The translations under genes were made by a program, and so were the position numbers. This document shows positions 54,985 through 64,000 of a stretch of 64,000 nucleotides of DNA, one piece after another. A model generated the notes under the pieces. That model saw only the letters and a list, made by a program, of their open reading frames with translations, had not been told where the DNA came from and ran no database searches. This DNA is from Listeria seeligeri serovar 1/2b str. SLCC3954 (GTDB lineage Bacteria; Bacillota; Bacilli; Lactobacillales; Listeriaceae). How positions within the stretch are numbered: position 1 is the first letter of the stretch; every line of letters starts with the position of its first letter. The stretch spans positions 1,550,001 to 1,614,000 of the forward strand of contig NC_013891.1 in the NCBI RefSeq assembly GCF_000027145.1. The letters run 5' to 3'.

Positions 54985-55788
54985 CTAGATTCCTAAGTGC
55001 CTCAGCGCTTGTTCTAAAGAGCCAAATGAATCCAACTTGGAAATACTCGAACCAACTTGAATTGTCTGTTGCGCAAAACTTGGCTGCATTCCAGAAAGGA
55101 TTGGTAATAAGCCAATTAGTTTAAAGGACTGAATCATATCTTCCATGTGTTTTGTTGCTAAATCATCTTTTAAAATTGCACTAGAGAAATCTATGACAAT
55201 CGTATCAATAGCTAGTTTATCAGCAGATTCTATCGCTTTTTCTTTCATAAAATAGCCACGGTCATCATCTAAGCTACCAACAATCGGCAATACACCAATA
55301 GTTTCAGTAATCGGGATGATGCGTGTTGAAAGTTGAATGATTTCTTTGCGCTGTTCAGCAACTTTTTTTCTATTCTCTTGCATAAAGCCTTCTAACAAAC
55401 TTTGTTGAATTAAAGTTAAAATATCTTTCGTTTCCATCATAAATTGAATAATATCAACATCTGTATACAAATGCGCCTCTTGTTCTTTCCAAAAGATAAG
55501 TTTAGTGATAATTAATTTGTCCACTTCGTTCATATGCTGGTGGATTTTTTTGATGTCTGTTTTATCATTGAACCTTCTTCTACCAATAGTACTAAAATCG
55601 GGTTCTTTTTCGCCAGTTACTGCATCAATAATCATTCCACAAGAACTTTTGCTAAGTGAACAAATGGACTCCTCTGTTTCTCCTTCGTTGAGTCTTAATT
55701 TGTACTCGTCTGTTTTTGTATAATAATCACTGTAAAAGGCGTCTACCAGCTCTGCACGACGACTAATTAAAATTTGGCTGATTTGCAT
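54985..55788 (-). CDS. RsbR-like STAS-domain protein (stressosome paralogue)
   Basis: A 267-residue protein with a variable N-terminal sensory domain (about 1-140) and a C-terminal STAS domain (about 155-265), the build of RsbR-type stressosome subunits that modulate sigma-B activation. At the two phosphorylation sites where RsbR has threonine, this protein has serine: S172 in IVGSLDDDR and S202 in VIDFSSA. Listeria is known to carry several RsbR paralogues. Last gene of an operon with a SNF2 helicase gene and a YflT-domain gene, 12 bp after the latter. Confidence 0.85.
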   Translation of the reverse strand: MQISQILISRRAELVDAFYSDYYTKTDEYKLRLNEGETEESICSLSKSSCGMIIDAVTGEKEPDFSTIGRRRFNDKTDIKKIHQHMNEVDKLIITKLIFWKEQEAHLYTDVDIIQFMMETKDILTLIQQSLLEGFMQENRKKVAEQRKEIIQLSTRIIPITETIGVLPIVGSLDDDRGYFMKEKAIESADKLAIDTIVIDFSSAILKDDLATKHMEDMIQSFKLIGLLPILSGMQPSFAQQTIQVGSSISKLDSFGSLEQALRHLGI

Positions 55789-55800
55789 ATTATCTCCTTC

Positions 55801-56223
55801 TTACCTTGCAAAAATCAAAATATTATCTGCATGTAAATTTTCAATCATTTTATCTATTTGTTCTTCTGTCAGATCAAAATCCTCTAATAATTTTTTGACT
55901 GAATTATCATCAGTTTTAGAAAACCATTTTGCAAAAGGACCGGCAGCGTATAAAGCTCCGTATTTCGGATTATAAGCTTGTGGAATAACAATTGCGCCAC
56001 TAAGTGATTGTAGTATTCCAGAAATAATACCAAATGCTTCTTCATTTACTGGGCGTTCAATTTCGATATCCTCTTTTTCCGCTAATGTTTCGAGGTTTTT
56101 ATTATGTTTTGATTTAGCTAAAACAGAGATATCGTCTTTTTCATAACCCTCACTTACTAATTTGTCGATGATTTCCTCTGCTGCTGCTACATTTTGAACT
56201 GCGAATACTTCCCATTTTTTCAT
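55801..56223 (-). CDS. YflT-domain general stress protein
   Basis: A 140-residue soluble protein with an N-terminal YflT/general-stress domain (KKWEVFAVQNVAAAEEIID, then YEKDDISVLAKSK) and a helical remainder. Such proteins are induced by heat or general stress in Bacillus and Listeria, and their biochemical function is not known. It lies 2 bp after the SNF2 gene and 12 bp before the RsbR-like gene. Confidence 0.8.
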   Translation of the reverse strand: MKKWEVFAVQNVAAAEEIIDKLVSEGYEKDDISVLAKSKHNKNLETLAEKEDIEIERPVNEEAFGIISGILQSLSGAIVIPQAYNPKYGALYAAGPFAKWFSKTDDNSVKKLLEDFDLTEEQIDKMIENLHADNILIFAR

Positions 56224-56225
56224 TA

Positions 56226-59200
56226 TTATTCATCCCTTCCATTATCCAATTGTAAAATTTGCTTGATTTCTTCTGTGCTAAGTTTTCCTAGCATTTGTTC
56301 ACCTGGTTGGATTAGTTCATCCACTAATGCTTGTTTTTTCTTTTGTAATTCAAAAATCCGTTCTTCTATGGTCCCTTTCGTAATCATCCGAAAAACTTGA
56401 ACAACACGTTTTTGACCAATGCGGTGTGCACGTCCAGTTGCTTGTTCTTCTACGGCCGGATTCCACCATAAATCGTATAAAATTACGGTATCCGCACCTA
56501 CTAGATTAAGTCCAGTTCCTCCCGCTTTTAGAGAGATTAAGAAAATATCATTCTCCCCTTCATTAAAGGAGTTAACCATATCTAATCTTGTTTTCGCAGG
56601 CGTTTTACCGTCCATATAGAAGAATGTTTGACCGTCTTCTTCTAATTTACGACGAATAATCGCGAGCATTCCTGTAAACTGAGAAAAGATCAATAATCGT
56701 TTACCATTTTCTCTTGCTGTCTGTATTGTATCAAATAACTGTAGTAGTTTACCAGATTCACCTTGATAATTTTCCACAAAAAGGCTTGGATCACAGCAAA
56801 TTTGGCGTAACCGGGTTAATCCAGCGAGTAATTTAATCCGTTCTTCGGAAGCATTACCATTACTTTCAGCCAAATCAGCTTGAATTTTTTCTAAATAGGC
56901 CAAGTAAATGGTTTTTTGTTCATCTGTCAGTTCAGAATAAAGGTTTGTTTCGATTTTATCTGGTAATTCTTTTACTACATCTTGTTTTAGACGGCGTAGT
57001 AAAAACGGCCGAATCATTGTCGCAATTTTGTCATAAGGTATTTCTTTAAATTTACGGAGTGATGGGAAAAATCCTGGCATTAATGTTTGATAAATCGCCC
57101 AAAGTTCATCAATACTATTTTCGAGTGGCGTACCACTTAAAGCAAAAACATGATTTCTTTTAAGCGCCCGAACAGCTTGTGATGCTTTCGTGTGATAGTT
57201 TTTAATCGCTTGTGACTCATCAATAATGACACTTGAGAAATTAACATCCGCGAGATTCAAAATATCTTGGCGTAAAGATGGATAAGAAATCAAGTATACA
57301 TGGCCACGCTTCATATCTTCCATCTCAACCAAGCGCGATTCTTTTGTCCCATGCAAAACAGTTACTGGAATATCTGGCGCAAATTTTTCGAGTTCACTTT
57401 GCCAGTTATAAAGTAAGGAAGCTGGTGTGACGATTAAAACTGGCTTTAAGTCTGGCTTTTCTTCTAGTTCTGATGCTAAGAAACTAATTGTTTGGACGGT
57501 TTTCCCAAGTCCCATATCATCCGCCAAAATACCGCCTAAATTATACTTAGCGAGTGACTTCATCCATTCAAAACCCGTCAATTGGTAATCGCGTAATTCT
57601 GCTTTTAATCCAGCTGGTAAAGCGAAGTTATCTTCAGATTGTGTTGTAATATCTGTTAGTAATTCGCGGAAAGAACGGCTGAATTTGTGATGTTCATCTT
57701 GTGTTCCTGCTCCCAAAATATCATAAATCTGCATGCCACGATAAAGCGGTACTTGCATATTACTTTGGATATCTTTTTTACGTACTTCTAGCATTTGAAG
57801 AACGTTTTCCATTTGTTTATAGTTTTCCGATTCAAGCGATAAGAAACGACCATTTTTCAAGCGGTGATAGCTACGTTTTTCACGCAATGATTCCAGGACA
57901 TTTTGAACTTCCTCATCTGGTATGCCTTTGAAGTCAAATGTCACAGAAAGATAATCATTGTCCCCTGAAACATCAAGCGTCGTCACTGGTCGAACATTAT
58001 CCTCCACCATTTCTTCTAAGCCATCTTCCATATATATTTCCGCAAACTCAGCAAGCTTTGGAATTGTCCGATAATAAAATTGGTACAAATCTTTTTCTTG
58101 CTTGTTTACAACCATTTTTGTTCCAGAAAAGTGAACTGGTGCGCTTTCCAAAATATTCATTACTCGTGCTTCTTTTTCGACATCACGAATCATGATTTTT
58201 TCGTTTTCTTCTTCGGTTGTAACAAATGGATCAAATTGCTGATTACCATAATGATACTCTAAACGCAAAGTATGCTCGCCGTATTCTAATGCGATAAAAA
58301 GTTTGCAATCAAGCGGCTGTTGTGTAATACGTCCTTCGATGGAATCGGCTAATTTTAGCTTTCCACTTTTTTGTAAAGCTGGTAAGACGTAAGAAACGAC
58401 TTCGCTTAATTGTGACTCGGAAAATTGTACTACTTCATTCTTAGTTACTTTATGAAACTCAATAAGTGGTTTTAAAGATTCCCAGACCTCATGTGTCGGG
58501 ATGAAAAAAGTGCCATCAAAAAATAATAATTGATAAGCTTCAAAAAAGATTGCTTGTTGTAAATCTTCCATTTCGAGCTGATACTTATCATCGGCACTTT
58601 TTTTGAGTTCAAAAATAAAATCCAATTTATCATGGCGAACTGCTAGGCCACGATACTTAATATCTTCCACACGTTCTTTCATAATAATACATGTAGTATC
58701 ACGTTCGGAAAGCAGTTCTAATAAACTGCTCGCCATGCTCGGCGGAATAGTTAAGTTCTTTTCTTCGGCATAAGATTTATTCCAATAAAAAGTATCTGTG
58801 TCATACATTTTCGCAATTTCACTAATTTGAAGTAATTTTTCTAGAATCACTTTATCTGCTTCTGCAAAAAAATGTTCATTCGGATCATAGGCAAAATTCT
58901 TGGTAAAAACCAACCACTGACGGTCACGAACTGCCGCAAGAAAGGTATTCATATTTTTGACCACATAAGTTCGTTCTGTCCCGACTTTCACTTCGATGGT
59001 CATTATATAACTTGCATCATCTGGCTTTAAGCGAATAATATACTGTGTTGCTAGCTCTGTTTTATTGGTATTATCTTCTTCCACATCGAGCTGTTGAGCC
59101 ATATTTTGTTGAAAAAGAGACAGAAGCGTGTTAGATTCTTGTGTCAAAATCCGATTTTTAAAATCTTGCTTGGCTACTTTTTGTTTTTCTCGTTCCATTT

Positions 59201-59441
59201 TTAAGTGTGTTGCGTAAATATGTTTACAAATAGCATTCATCTGAAAATCAGCACAACTACAGGCATAATTCTCATTTCCAGCATCTTCCACGACATTTTG
59301 ATCAATAAAATACGTTAAAAAATGGTCAGACGCATCCTTTTCATAAAACTGAATGATTTCTCCATCTTCCATCAGTTTTTTTCCGGCTTGCTTGACGCTA
59401 TATGGAATCATTTTATTTTGAATTGCGGTAAAGTGCTCCAT
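56226..59441 (-). CDS. SNF2-family helicase with SWIM zinc finger (YwqA-like)
   Basis: A 1071-residue ATP-dependent DNA translocase. The N-terminal SWIM zinc finger is at about 65-85 (CSCADFQMNAICKH). The helicase core spans about 620-1060, with ILADDMGLGKTVQ (Walker A), IIDESQAIKN (DExQ box), FALSGTPLENS, LIFSQFTGML and ATGRAHRIGQ. The large middle region is bacterial_SNF2 family-specific. The ATG at 59439-59441 has GGGAGG 10 nt upstream; an earlier TTG overlaps it. First gene of an operon with stress genes. It may act in transcription recycling or repair, which is inference. Confidence 0.92.
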   Translation of the reverse strand: MEHFTAIQNKMIPYSVKQAGKKLMEDGEIIQFYEKDASDHFLTYFIDQNVVEDAGNENYACSCADFQMNAICKHIYATHLKMEREKQKVAKQDFKNRILTQESNTLLSLFQQNMAQQLDVEEDNTNKTELATQYIIRLKPDDASYIMTIEVKVGTERTYVVKNMNTFLAAVRDRQWLVFTKNFAYDPNEHFFAEADKVILEKLLQISEIAKMYDTDTFYWNKSYAEEKNLTIPPSMASSLLELLSERDTTCIIMKERVEDIKYRGLAVRHDKLDFIFELKKSADDKYQLEMEDLQQAIFFEAYQLLFFDGTFFIPTHEVWESLKPLIEFHKVTKNEVVQFSESQLSEVVSYVLPALQKSGKLKLADSIEGRITQQPLDCKLFIALEYGEHTLRLEYHYGNQQFDPFVTTEEENEKIMIRDVEKEARVMNILESAPVHFSGTKMVVNKQEKDLYQFYYRTIPKLAEFAEIYMEDGLEEMVEDNVRPVTTLDVSGDNDYLSVTFDFKGIPDEEVQNVLESLREKRSYHRLKNGRFLSLESENYKQMENVLQMLEVRKKDIQSNMQVPLYRGMQIYDILGAGTQDEHHKFSRSFRELLTDITTQSEDNFALPAGLKAELRDYQLTGFEWMKSLAKYNLGGILADDMGLGKTVQTISFLASELEEKPDLKPVLIVTPASLLYNWQSELEKFAPDIPVTVLHGTKESRLVEMEDMKRGHVYLISYPSLRQDILNLADVNFSSVIIDESQAIKNYHTKASQAVRALKRNHVFALSGTPLENSIDELWAIYQTLMPGFFPSLRKFKEIPYDKIATMIRPFLLRRLKQDVVKELPDKIETNLYSELTDEQKTIYLAYLEKIQADLAESNGNASEERIKLLAGLTRLRQICCDPSLFVENYQGESGKLLQLFDTIQTARENGKRLLIFSQFTGMLAIIRRKLEEDGQTFFYMDGKTPAKTRLDMVNSFNEGENDIFLISLKAGGTGLNLVGADTVILYDLWWNPAVEEQATGRAHRIGQKRVVQVFRMITKGTIEERIFELQKKKQALVDELIQPGEQMLGKLSTEEIKQILQLDNGRDE

Positions 59442-59484
59442 TAACTTTCTTCCTCCCAAAAACCGTCCATTACTCTAAACTACT

Positions 59485-59513
59485 ATTATATAGGAAAAGA
59501 CGAGTGTCGGCAA
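59485..59513 (-). promoter_or_regulatory. Promoter of the SNF2 operon
   Basis: On the minus strand TTGCCG (59508-59513) and TATAAT (59485-59490) have a 17-bp spacer, in the gap after sbcC. Confidence 0.7.
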
Positions 59514-59526
59514 TGCAAGCGGCCTT

Positions 59527-62500
59527 TTAGCTATTAGCAGTAATAAACTTAGTAGTGCTTCCGTGATTTGTTGCGGTTACTTCGAGTCTTGCAGAAATCC
59601 GTTCTTTTAATTCTGGGACATGCGAGATAATGCCAACGAGACGGCCGTTTTCCTGTGTTTCTAGCAAACATTCCACTGCCACTTCAAGTGATTCCGGGTC
59701 TAGTGTTCCAAAACCTTCATCAATAAACATCGTCTCAAGTGAAATCCCGCCAGCCATTTCCTGAACAACTTCGGCAAGTGATAATGCCAGTGCAAGCGAT
59801 GTTTTAAAACTTTCCCCGCCCGAAAGTGTCTTCACATGACGAGTTAACCCAGTATATTCGTCAAACACTTCTAACTCTAGTCCGCTTTGTACGTTTCCTT
59901 TGGCTTTTTCAATTTTACGATGTAATTCAAAACGTCCGCTTGTCATTTTCGATAAACGATGATTGGCTCGATTAATAATCGTATCTAAAAACATTGCTAA
60001 AATATAACGTTCAAACGTAATCCTGCGAGCATTTTTCCCACGGGCTGCATCTGAAAGCAAACCAATATCTGCGTAGTTAACTTCGGCTTGTTCGACAGCT
60101 TGAATGCTTTTTTGGTAGTTTTCAATTAATTCTTTTCGCTTCGATACGAGTTCGCGTTGTCTCATCGTTTTTTCTTCCAATTGTGCGAGAATTTGTTGTT
60201 TTTCTTTCATAATGCTTTCGAGTTGATCTATATTTGGCTTTTGTTTATCTTTTAGTTTCTCTGTTAAATCCGCTTGACGCGAGATGGCTAAATGCCGTTT
60301 TTTCTGGAAAGCAGAAACTTTTTCTTCTTGAATTTTTAACGTTTCATCAGACATTAATGCTTGTTTATAATCTTCATAACTAAGGAAATGATTTTGCTGC
60401 ATCGCCTCTTTAAAAATTTCCCGTTGTACTTGTAAAGCCTTATTTGCCTCTAAAGTCGTTTTTGTCGCAACAGTTAAGGTAGATTCTAAGCGAGTTGTTT
60501 CTTTTTCCGCTTGTTTATATGCTGCATCTACTTGCTCTTTTTGTTGTTCGTAGTTTTGAATGCTTGTTTGCACCATTTTTTTCTGCTTGTCAAAAATAGT
60601 TTTGTCGCGTAATTCTGCTGGAATCGCTTGTTCTAAATAGCTTAATTTGCCGGCAGCTAGTTGCACTTGTTGATGTAAACTTTCCACATGTTGCGCGACA
60701 TTGTTTTTCTCTAGCTCGATTTCTGATTGATTGTTTTTTAATGTTTCAATTTTTGTTTGGAGTGTTTCTTTTTGCGCTATTTTTGATTGTAATTCCTCGA
60801 TTTCTTTCGTTAAATCGTTTAAGGTTTGCGTGTTTGCTGTTACGTTTTCTTCTAATTCCGTTAGCTTTAATTCTGAAATATCGCGCCACTCGTTTAATTG
60901 CCAATCCAATTGACTAATTGCCTTTTCAGCGGTGGAAATGGCTAATTGTTTTGCTTGAAAAGTTGCTTTTGTTTCTTCCAGTTTTTCTAAGTCGGCAGCT
61001 TCTTCAAAAGTGGCCAGCTGTGGATGCTCGGTTGAACCACAGACCGGACACGCATTTCCATCATGTAAATGTTCAGCAAGTGAAGCAGCTTGCTCGTTTT
61101 TTAATTTTGCTTCTTCTTGTTTTATCATCATTTCAATAGCTTCAGTTTGAGATAAAAGTTGCGTTAAAATTTGTTGTTCTGCTTGTTTTTGCTTTTCCCA
61201 AGCAACCATTTTTGTTCGCTTACTTATTAACTCTCGATTTTTTTCGATTAGTATTTCTAGCTGTGTTCGTTTATTCATTGCCTCTAAATTTGCTAACTCC
61301 GCTTGATTGATTTCAGCTAAACGCTCTTCTGCTTGTTTAGTTTGTTCAGTTAAAACTTGTTGTTTAGTGATTATTTGTTGTAAATGGTCTGTTTGATTTT
61401 TCCATTCTAATTCAGCACTTCGTTGTTGGATGGTTGTGCTTTCGAGTTCCATTAATTTTGGTTCCATTTCCTCTAGTTGAAAAAGAAGGCGTTTGTTTTT
61501 TTCTAACTCGCCTGCTTGTTCAGCGAGTATTTCTGTTTGTTTTTTTGCAGTTGAAAATTGTATTGCCACTTTATTTGCTTGTTCTGTAATTTCTTGTTCG
61601 TTTGTTTCGGCGCTTTGTAATTGTTCTTTTAATCTAATACAAAGTGCATCTTGTGAGCGCAAATTTCCTGCTCTTTTTGCCTTTTCAATTTGCTTTTGAG
61701 TAGTTGCATAAAAGTCTGTTTCTTGTTCGAGTGAAGCTACTTCTTGTGTATATAAATCTAAATTTTGCCAATCCAGCAATTGTTCTTTTGCAAGGGTTAC
61801 TTTTTCCACTACTTTACTTGTTTGTTCTCTGTTAAAAATTAATTCTTCTTCAAATTCCGCTAAAGTTGTTGTTTCTTTTTCCACTAATTTTGTTTGCAAC
61901 TCGCTTATTTCAGCGGTAGTTTTCCCTGCAACATCCTCATCAGGTAAACTAAGTTCTGCTAGCTCAGTCACTTTTTTACGTGCTTCAATAACGAAAACTT
62001 CTGCTTCTTTTTGCTTTTCCCATAAGATTTTTTCTACTTTCTCATAGTAAAGTGTATGTGCTAGACGTTGGAGAATCGCTTCTTTTTCTTTACTATCTGA
62101 AACAAGTAGTTCGCGAAACTCGCCTTGGGGGATCATCAAAATTTGTCTAAACTGATCGACATTTAGTTGAATTAATTCTTCCATTTTTGTATTCACATCT
62201 CGAACTGAGCTTGCAAGTAATTTCATTTCATCGCCAATCAGCTCATATAATTCCGCTTTTTGAGGCGAAGTAGTCGTACCGTTCCCACGTTGTTTTGCGA
62301 TTTCTTGTTGTGGAATACGGCTGATTTGATAAATATGTTCTTTAAGTCTAAAAACAAGCGTCACTTCCGTTATTTCTTTATCTGTCGCAAAGTGGCTCCG
62401 CATGGAAAAACTCTCTCTATCAAACGTATTTGCCTTACCAAAAATTGCAAAACTAATCGCATCAAAAATAGTCGATTTTCCTGCTCCGGTTTTCCCTGAT

Positions 62501-62598
62501 ATCACAAAAATCTGTTCCGTACCAAGTTTTTCAAAATCAATCACTTCTTTTTTAGCATAAGCGCCAAAAGCTTGCATCGTCAGTTTGATTGGTCTCAT
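59527..62598 (-). CDS. sbcC: Exonuclease subunit SbcC (Rad50-like)
   Basis: ATPase of the SbcCD (Mre11-Rad50 type) nuclease that cleaves hairpins and protein-blocked DNA ends. The 1023-residue SMC-like protein has Walker A SGKTGAGKSTIFDAI near the start, two long coiled coils, a zinc hook CPVC near the middle (ACPVCGSTEHP) and C-terminal signature LSGGESFKTSLALALSLAE with Walker B METMFIDEGFGTLD-like sequence (LETMFIDEGFGTLDP). It overlaps sbcD by 4 bp. Confidence 0.96.
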   Translation of the reverse strand: MRPIKLTMQAFGAYAKKEVIDFEKLGTEQIFVISGKTGAGKSTIFDAISFAIFGKANTFDRESFSMRSHFATDKEITEVTLVFRLKEHIYQISRIPQQEIAKQRGNGTTTSPQKAELYELIGDEMKLLASSVRDVNTKMEELIQLNVDQFRQILMIPQGEFRELLVSDSKEKEAILQRLAHTLYYEKVEKILWEKQKEAEVFVIEARKKVTELAELSLPDEDVAGKTTAEISELQTKLVEKETTTLAEFEEELIFNREQTSKVVEKVTLAKEQLLDWQNLDLYTQEVASLEQETDFYATTQKQIEKAKRAGNLRSQDALCIRLKEQLQSAETNEQEITEQANKVAIQFSTAKKQTEILAEQAGELEKNKRLLFQLEEMEPKLMELESTTIQQRSAELEWKNQTDHLQQIITKQQVLTEQTKQAEERLAEINQAELANLEAMNKRTQLEILIEKNRELISKRTKMVAWEKQKQAEQQILTQLLSQTEAIEMMIKQEEAKLKNEQAASLAEHLHDGNACPVCGSTEHPQLATFEEAADLEKLEETKATFQAKQLAISTAEKAISQLDWQLNEWRDISELKLTELEENVTANTQTLNDLTKEIEELQSKIAQKETLQTKIETLKNNQSEIELEKNNVAQHVESLHQQVQLAAGKLSYLEQAIPAELRDKTIFDKQKKMVQTSIQNYEQQKEQVDAAYKQAEKETTRLESTLTVATKTTLEANKALQVQREIFKEAMQQNHFLSYEDYKQALMSDETLKIQEEKVSAFQKKRHLAISRQADLTEKLKDKQKPNIDQLESIMKEKQQILAQLEEKTMRQRELVSKRKELIENYQKSIQAVEQAEVNYADIGLLSDAARGKNARRITFERYILAMFLDTIINRANHRLSKMTSGRFELHRKIEKAKGNVQSGLELEVFDEYTGLTRHVKTLSGGESFKTSLALALSLAEVVQEMAGGISLETMFIDEGFGTLDPESLEVAVECLLETQENGRLVGIISHVPELKERISARLEVTATNHGSTTKFITANS

Positions 62599-63719
62599 TC
62601 CGCATCCTCCTTTCGCGCAAGTTCAAATACTTCCGTTAATTTTTGCTTTTGTACATCGGTCAATTCCGTCCCGTTGACATATTCAAAAAATTGGCCAAAT
62701 AACTCTAAATCATCTTTTTTCATCACTTCTTCAAAACTAGCTTGTGATTCTTTTAATTGTTGTTTTTTCCGTTCTAAATGTAAAATATTCGGATAAAATT
62801 GGCGTAATTTTCCCATTGGATCAATTAACGCACCTTCGTCCATCAAATTCACTTGAAAAAAATCATCTGGTTTTTCCACTAAGTTTTCCGTAAGTTCTGC
62901 TAAAGTTCCTGAAATAATTCGCATATCATGTTTTGGCGTAAGGAGCCTCTCTGTCACACTTACAAGCGAATTCCCCTCGATTTCAACAATCCGGACGCTT
63001 TTCTTATCACTAACTTCAGAAAAAGAATATTTAAGAGGAGAACCACTATAAAAAATCTTCGGGTGACGAATCGCATGCGGATGATGTAAGTGTCCAAGCG
63101 CAGTATACGTAAAGCCATCAAAGCAATTAGTAGAAACACGGTCCACGTTCCCTATTGCAAGTTGTCGCTCAGAATCGCTCGGAATCCCGCCCGAAACAAA
63201 TGCATGTCCCACTAAAATTTGCGCCTTACTTGGATCCCATTTGGAACGAATTTGCTTAGTTACAGCTTGCATTGCATCTTCAAAACTCCGAATCGAATTA
63301 TCACCAAATACTTCTCGTATAATAGCTGGCTCATGATAAGGTACAAGCCAAACTTCCGCATCCATAAAAGCAATTGCTTCAAAATCTGCTGTACACTTTC
63401 CTTTCATATAGAGCTTGCTGCTTTCGTACCACTGACTACCAAATGATAATCGCTCTGCACTATCATGATTCCCACTAATAGCAAAAATTGGTATCCCAAG
63501 CTCGACATTCCATTTCACCAAAATGTCATTTAAAACTCTTACTGCATCAGCAGGTGGCACTGCTCGGTCATATAAATCCCCTGCTAAAATCAGCGCATCA
63601 ACTTTGTCTTCCTGCGCAATCTTCGTTATTTGTGCCAAAATATATTCTTGTTCCGCGAGCATAGACACGCCAGATACTATTTTCCCTAAATGTAAATCGG
63701 CTGTATGTAAAAATTTCAT
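62595..63719 (-). CDS. sbcD: Exonuclease subunit SbcD (Mre11-like)
   Basis: Nuclease subunit of SbcCD. The 374-residue calcineurin-like phosphoesterase has the metal motifs LHTADLHLGK, LILAGDLYDRA, ISGNHDSAERL and GHAFVSGG, then LGHLHHPHAI. The ATG at 63717-63719 (MKFLHTADLH) has AGAGGA 5-6 nt upstream and fits the family start. A frame start 19 codons earlier is rejected. It is divergent from plsC. Confidence 0.95.
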   Translation of the reverse strand: MKFLHTADLHLGKIVSGVSMLAEQEYILAQITKIAQEDKVDALILAGDLYDRAVPPADAVRVLNDILVKWNVELGIPIFAISGNHDSAERLSFGSQWYESSKLYMKGKCTADFEAIAFMDAEVWLVPYHEPAIIREVFGDNSIRSFEDAMQAVTKQIRSKWDPSKAQILVGHAFVSGGIPSDSERQLAIGNVDRVSTNCFDGFTYTALGHLHHPHAIRHPKIFYSGSPLKYSFSEVSDKKSVRIVEIEGNSLVSVTERLLTPKHDMRIISGTLAELTENLVEKPDDFFQVNLMDEGALIDPMGKLRQFYPNILHLERKKQQLKESQASFEEVMKKDDLELFGQFFEYVNGTELTDVQKQKLTEVFELARKEDAE

Positions 63720-63769
63720 CGTTATCCTCTTTTCTTTTTCTAGCAGATTATTTATTTTTGATGCAAAAG

Positions 63770-63798
63770 TTGTCATTTTTAAGTATACTAGATATAGT
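63770..63798 (+). promoter_or_regulatory. plsC promoter
   Basis: TTGTCA (63770-63775) and TATAGT (63793-63798) are separated by 17 bp. Confidence 0.7.
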
Positions 63799-63834
63799 CT
63801 AAAAAAATAACTAGCAATACTGGGAGTGAAGAAG

Positions 63835-64000
63835 TTGTTTTATCATTTCGCAAAAAACCTCGTTCATTTTATTTTAATTATTCTTGGTGGACGATTTCAA
63901 GTACAAAATAAAGACAAAATCATTGAAGCACCTTATGTCGTCGTTTCCACACATACGTCTTGGATTGAAATCTTATACCTTGGTTTCGCCTTGTCACCAA
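63835..64000 (+). CDS. plsC: 1-acyl-sn-glycerol-3-phosphate acyltransferase (N-terminal part; cut by window edge)
   Basis: Acylates lysophosphatidic acid to phosphatidic acid at the membrane. The visible 55 codons start at a TTG with GGGAG 8 nt upstream, then a hydrophobic segment (HFILIILGGRFQVQ) and APYVVVSTHTSWIEILYLG. The catalytic HX4D box of the family reads HTSWIE here, so Asp is replaced by Glu. The gene continues beyond base 64000. Assignment rests on this box, the hydrophobic start and the position next to sbcD. Confidence 0.75.
   Translation, partial: MFYHFAKNLVHFILIILGGRFQVQNKDKIIEAPYVVVSTHTSWIEILYLGFALSP

Overview
The window is a stretch of low-GC Firmicute chromosome that I assign to the genus Listeria with high confidence. 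The gene order (ezrA - fRMsr - rpsD - tyrS - ccpA - aroA - ytxG/H - murC - sftA - ytpRQP - M42 peptidase - ... - trmB - daaA - pepV - two YtgP/MurJ-like flippases - trpEGDCFBA - adhE/lap - citB - sbcDC - plsC) matches what I remember of the L. monocytogenes EGD-e region around lmo1594-lmo1647. Those locus numbers are recalled, not looked up, and I cannot name the species. There are no rRNA or tRNA genes, insertion sequences, prophage genes or CRISPR arrays. Most genes are on the minus strand, and many short transcription units end in clear intrinsic terminators.

Layout. 1-5.2 kb: ezrA (cut by the left edge), a free methionine sulfoxide reductase, rpsD behind a structured leader, tyrS behind a tyrosine T-box, and ccpA. 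5.2-9.5 kb: DAHP synthase/chorismate mutase, a sigma-B type general stress pair (ytxG-ytxH), an M29 aminopeptidase and a 2-Cys peroxiredoxin with a PerR box. 9.6-17.7 kb: murC, sftA, the ytpR-ytpQ-ytpP group, an M42 aminopeptidase and small membrane proteins. 17.7-24.0 kb: a self-contained sugar cassette, namely a LicR-type activator followed by PTS EIIC, EIIB, a GH3 beta-glucosidase and EIIA. This is the most accessory-looking part and, by my memory of locus numbering, is absent from EGD-e. 24.0-37.5 kb: a CsoR-family regulator without metal ligands, a metallo-hydrolase, trmB, a kinase-like protein, a MarR-regulated MFS pump, D-amino-acid aminotransferase, dipeptidase PepV, a Nudix hydrolase, NAD(P)HX dehydratase, a PAP2 phosphatase and two tandem lipid II flippase-like paralogues. 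37.6-44.5 kb: a complete trp operon under two tandem tryptophan T-boxes. 45-50 kb: bifunctional AdhE (lap) with a Rex box, a VOC protein and an ABC exporter. 50-64 kb: an S66 peptidase-tag-small membrane protein operon, aconitase with a CcpC box, a SNF2-YflT-RsbR-like operon, sbcD-sbcC and the start of plsC.

How the genes work together. Central metabolism and its control dominate. CcpA (glucose), CcpC (citB), Rex (adhE), PerR (prx), sigma-B (ytxGH), T-boxes (tyrS, trp) and the S4 leader (rpsD) are all visible as cis-elements next to their expected targets. I found no clearly undescribed multi-gene system. The best leads are a 40-bp nested dyad at the aroA promoter, the ligand-less CsoR-family regulator with a G-tract operator, the GH3/PTS cassette, the tandem trp T-boxes with an LLEG variant of the TrpE feedback motif, paired direct repeats in the adhE leader, and key-residue substitutions in the RsbR-like protein and PlsC.

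Start codons were moved inward where a good ribosome binding site decides it (tyrS, murC, ytpP, the small gene at 15.9 kb, pepV, trpE, trpB, the VOC gene, the small gene at 51.8 kb, citB, the SNF2 gene and sbcD).
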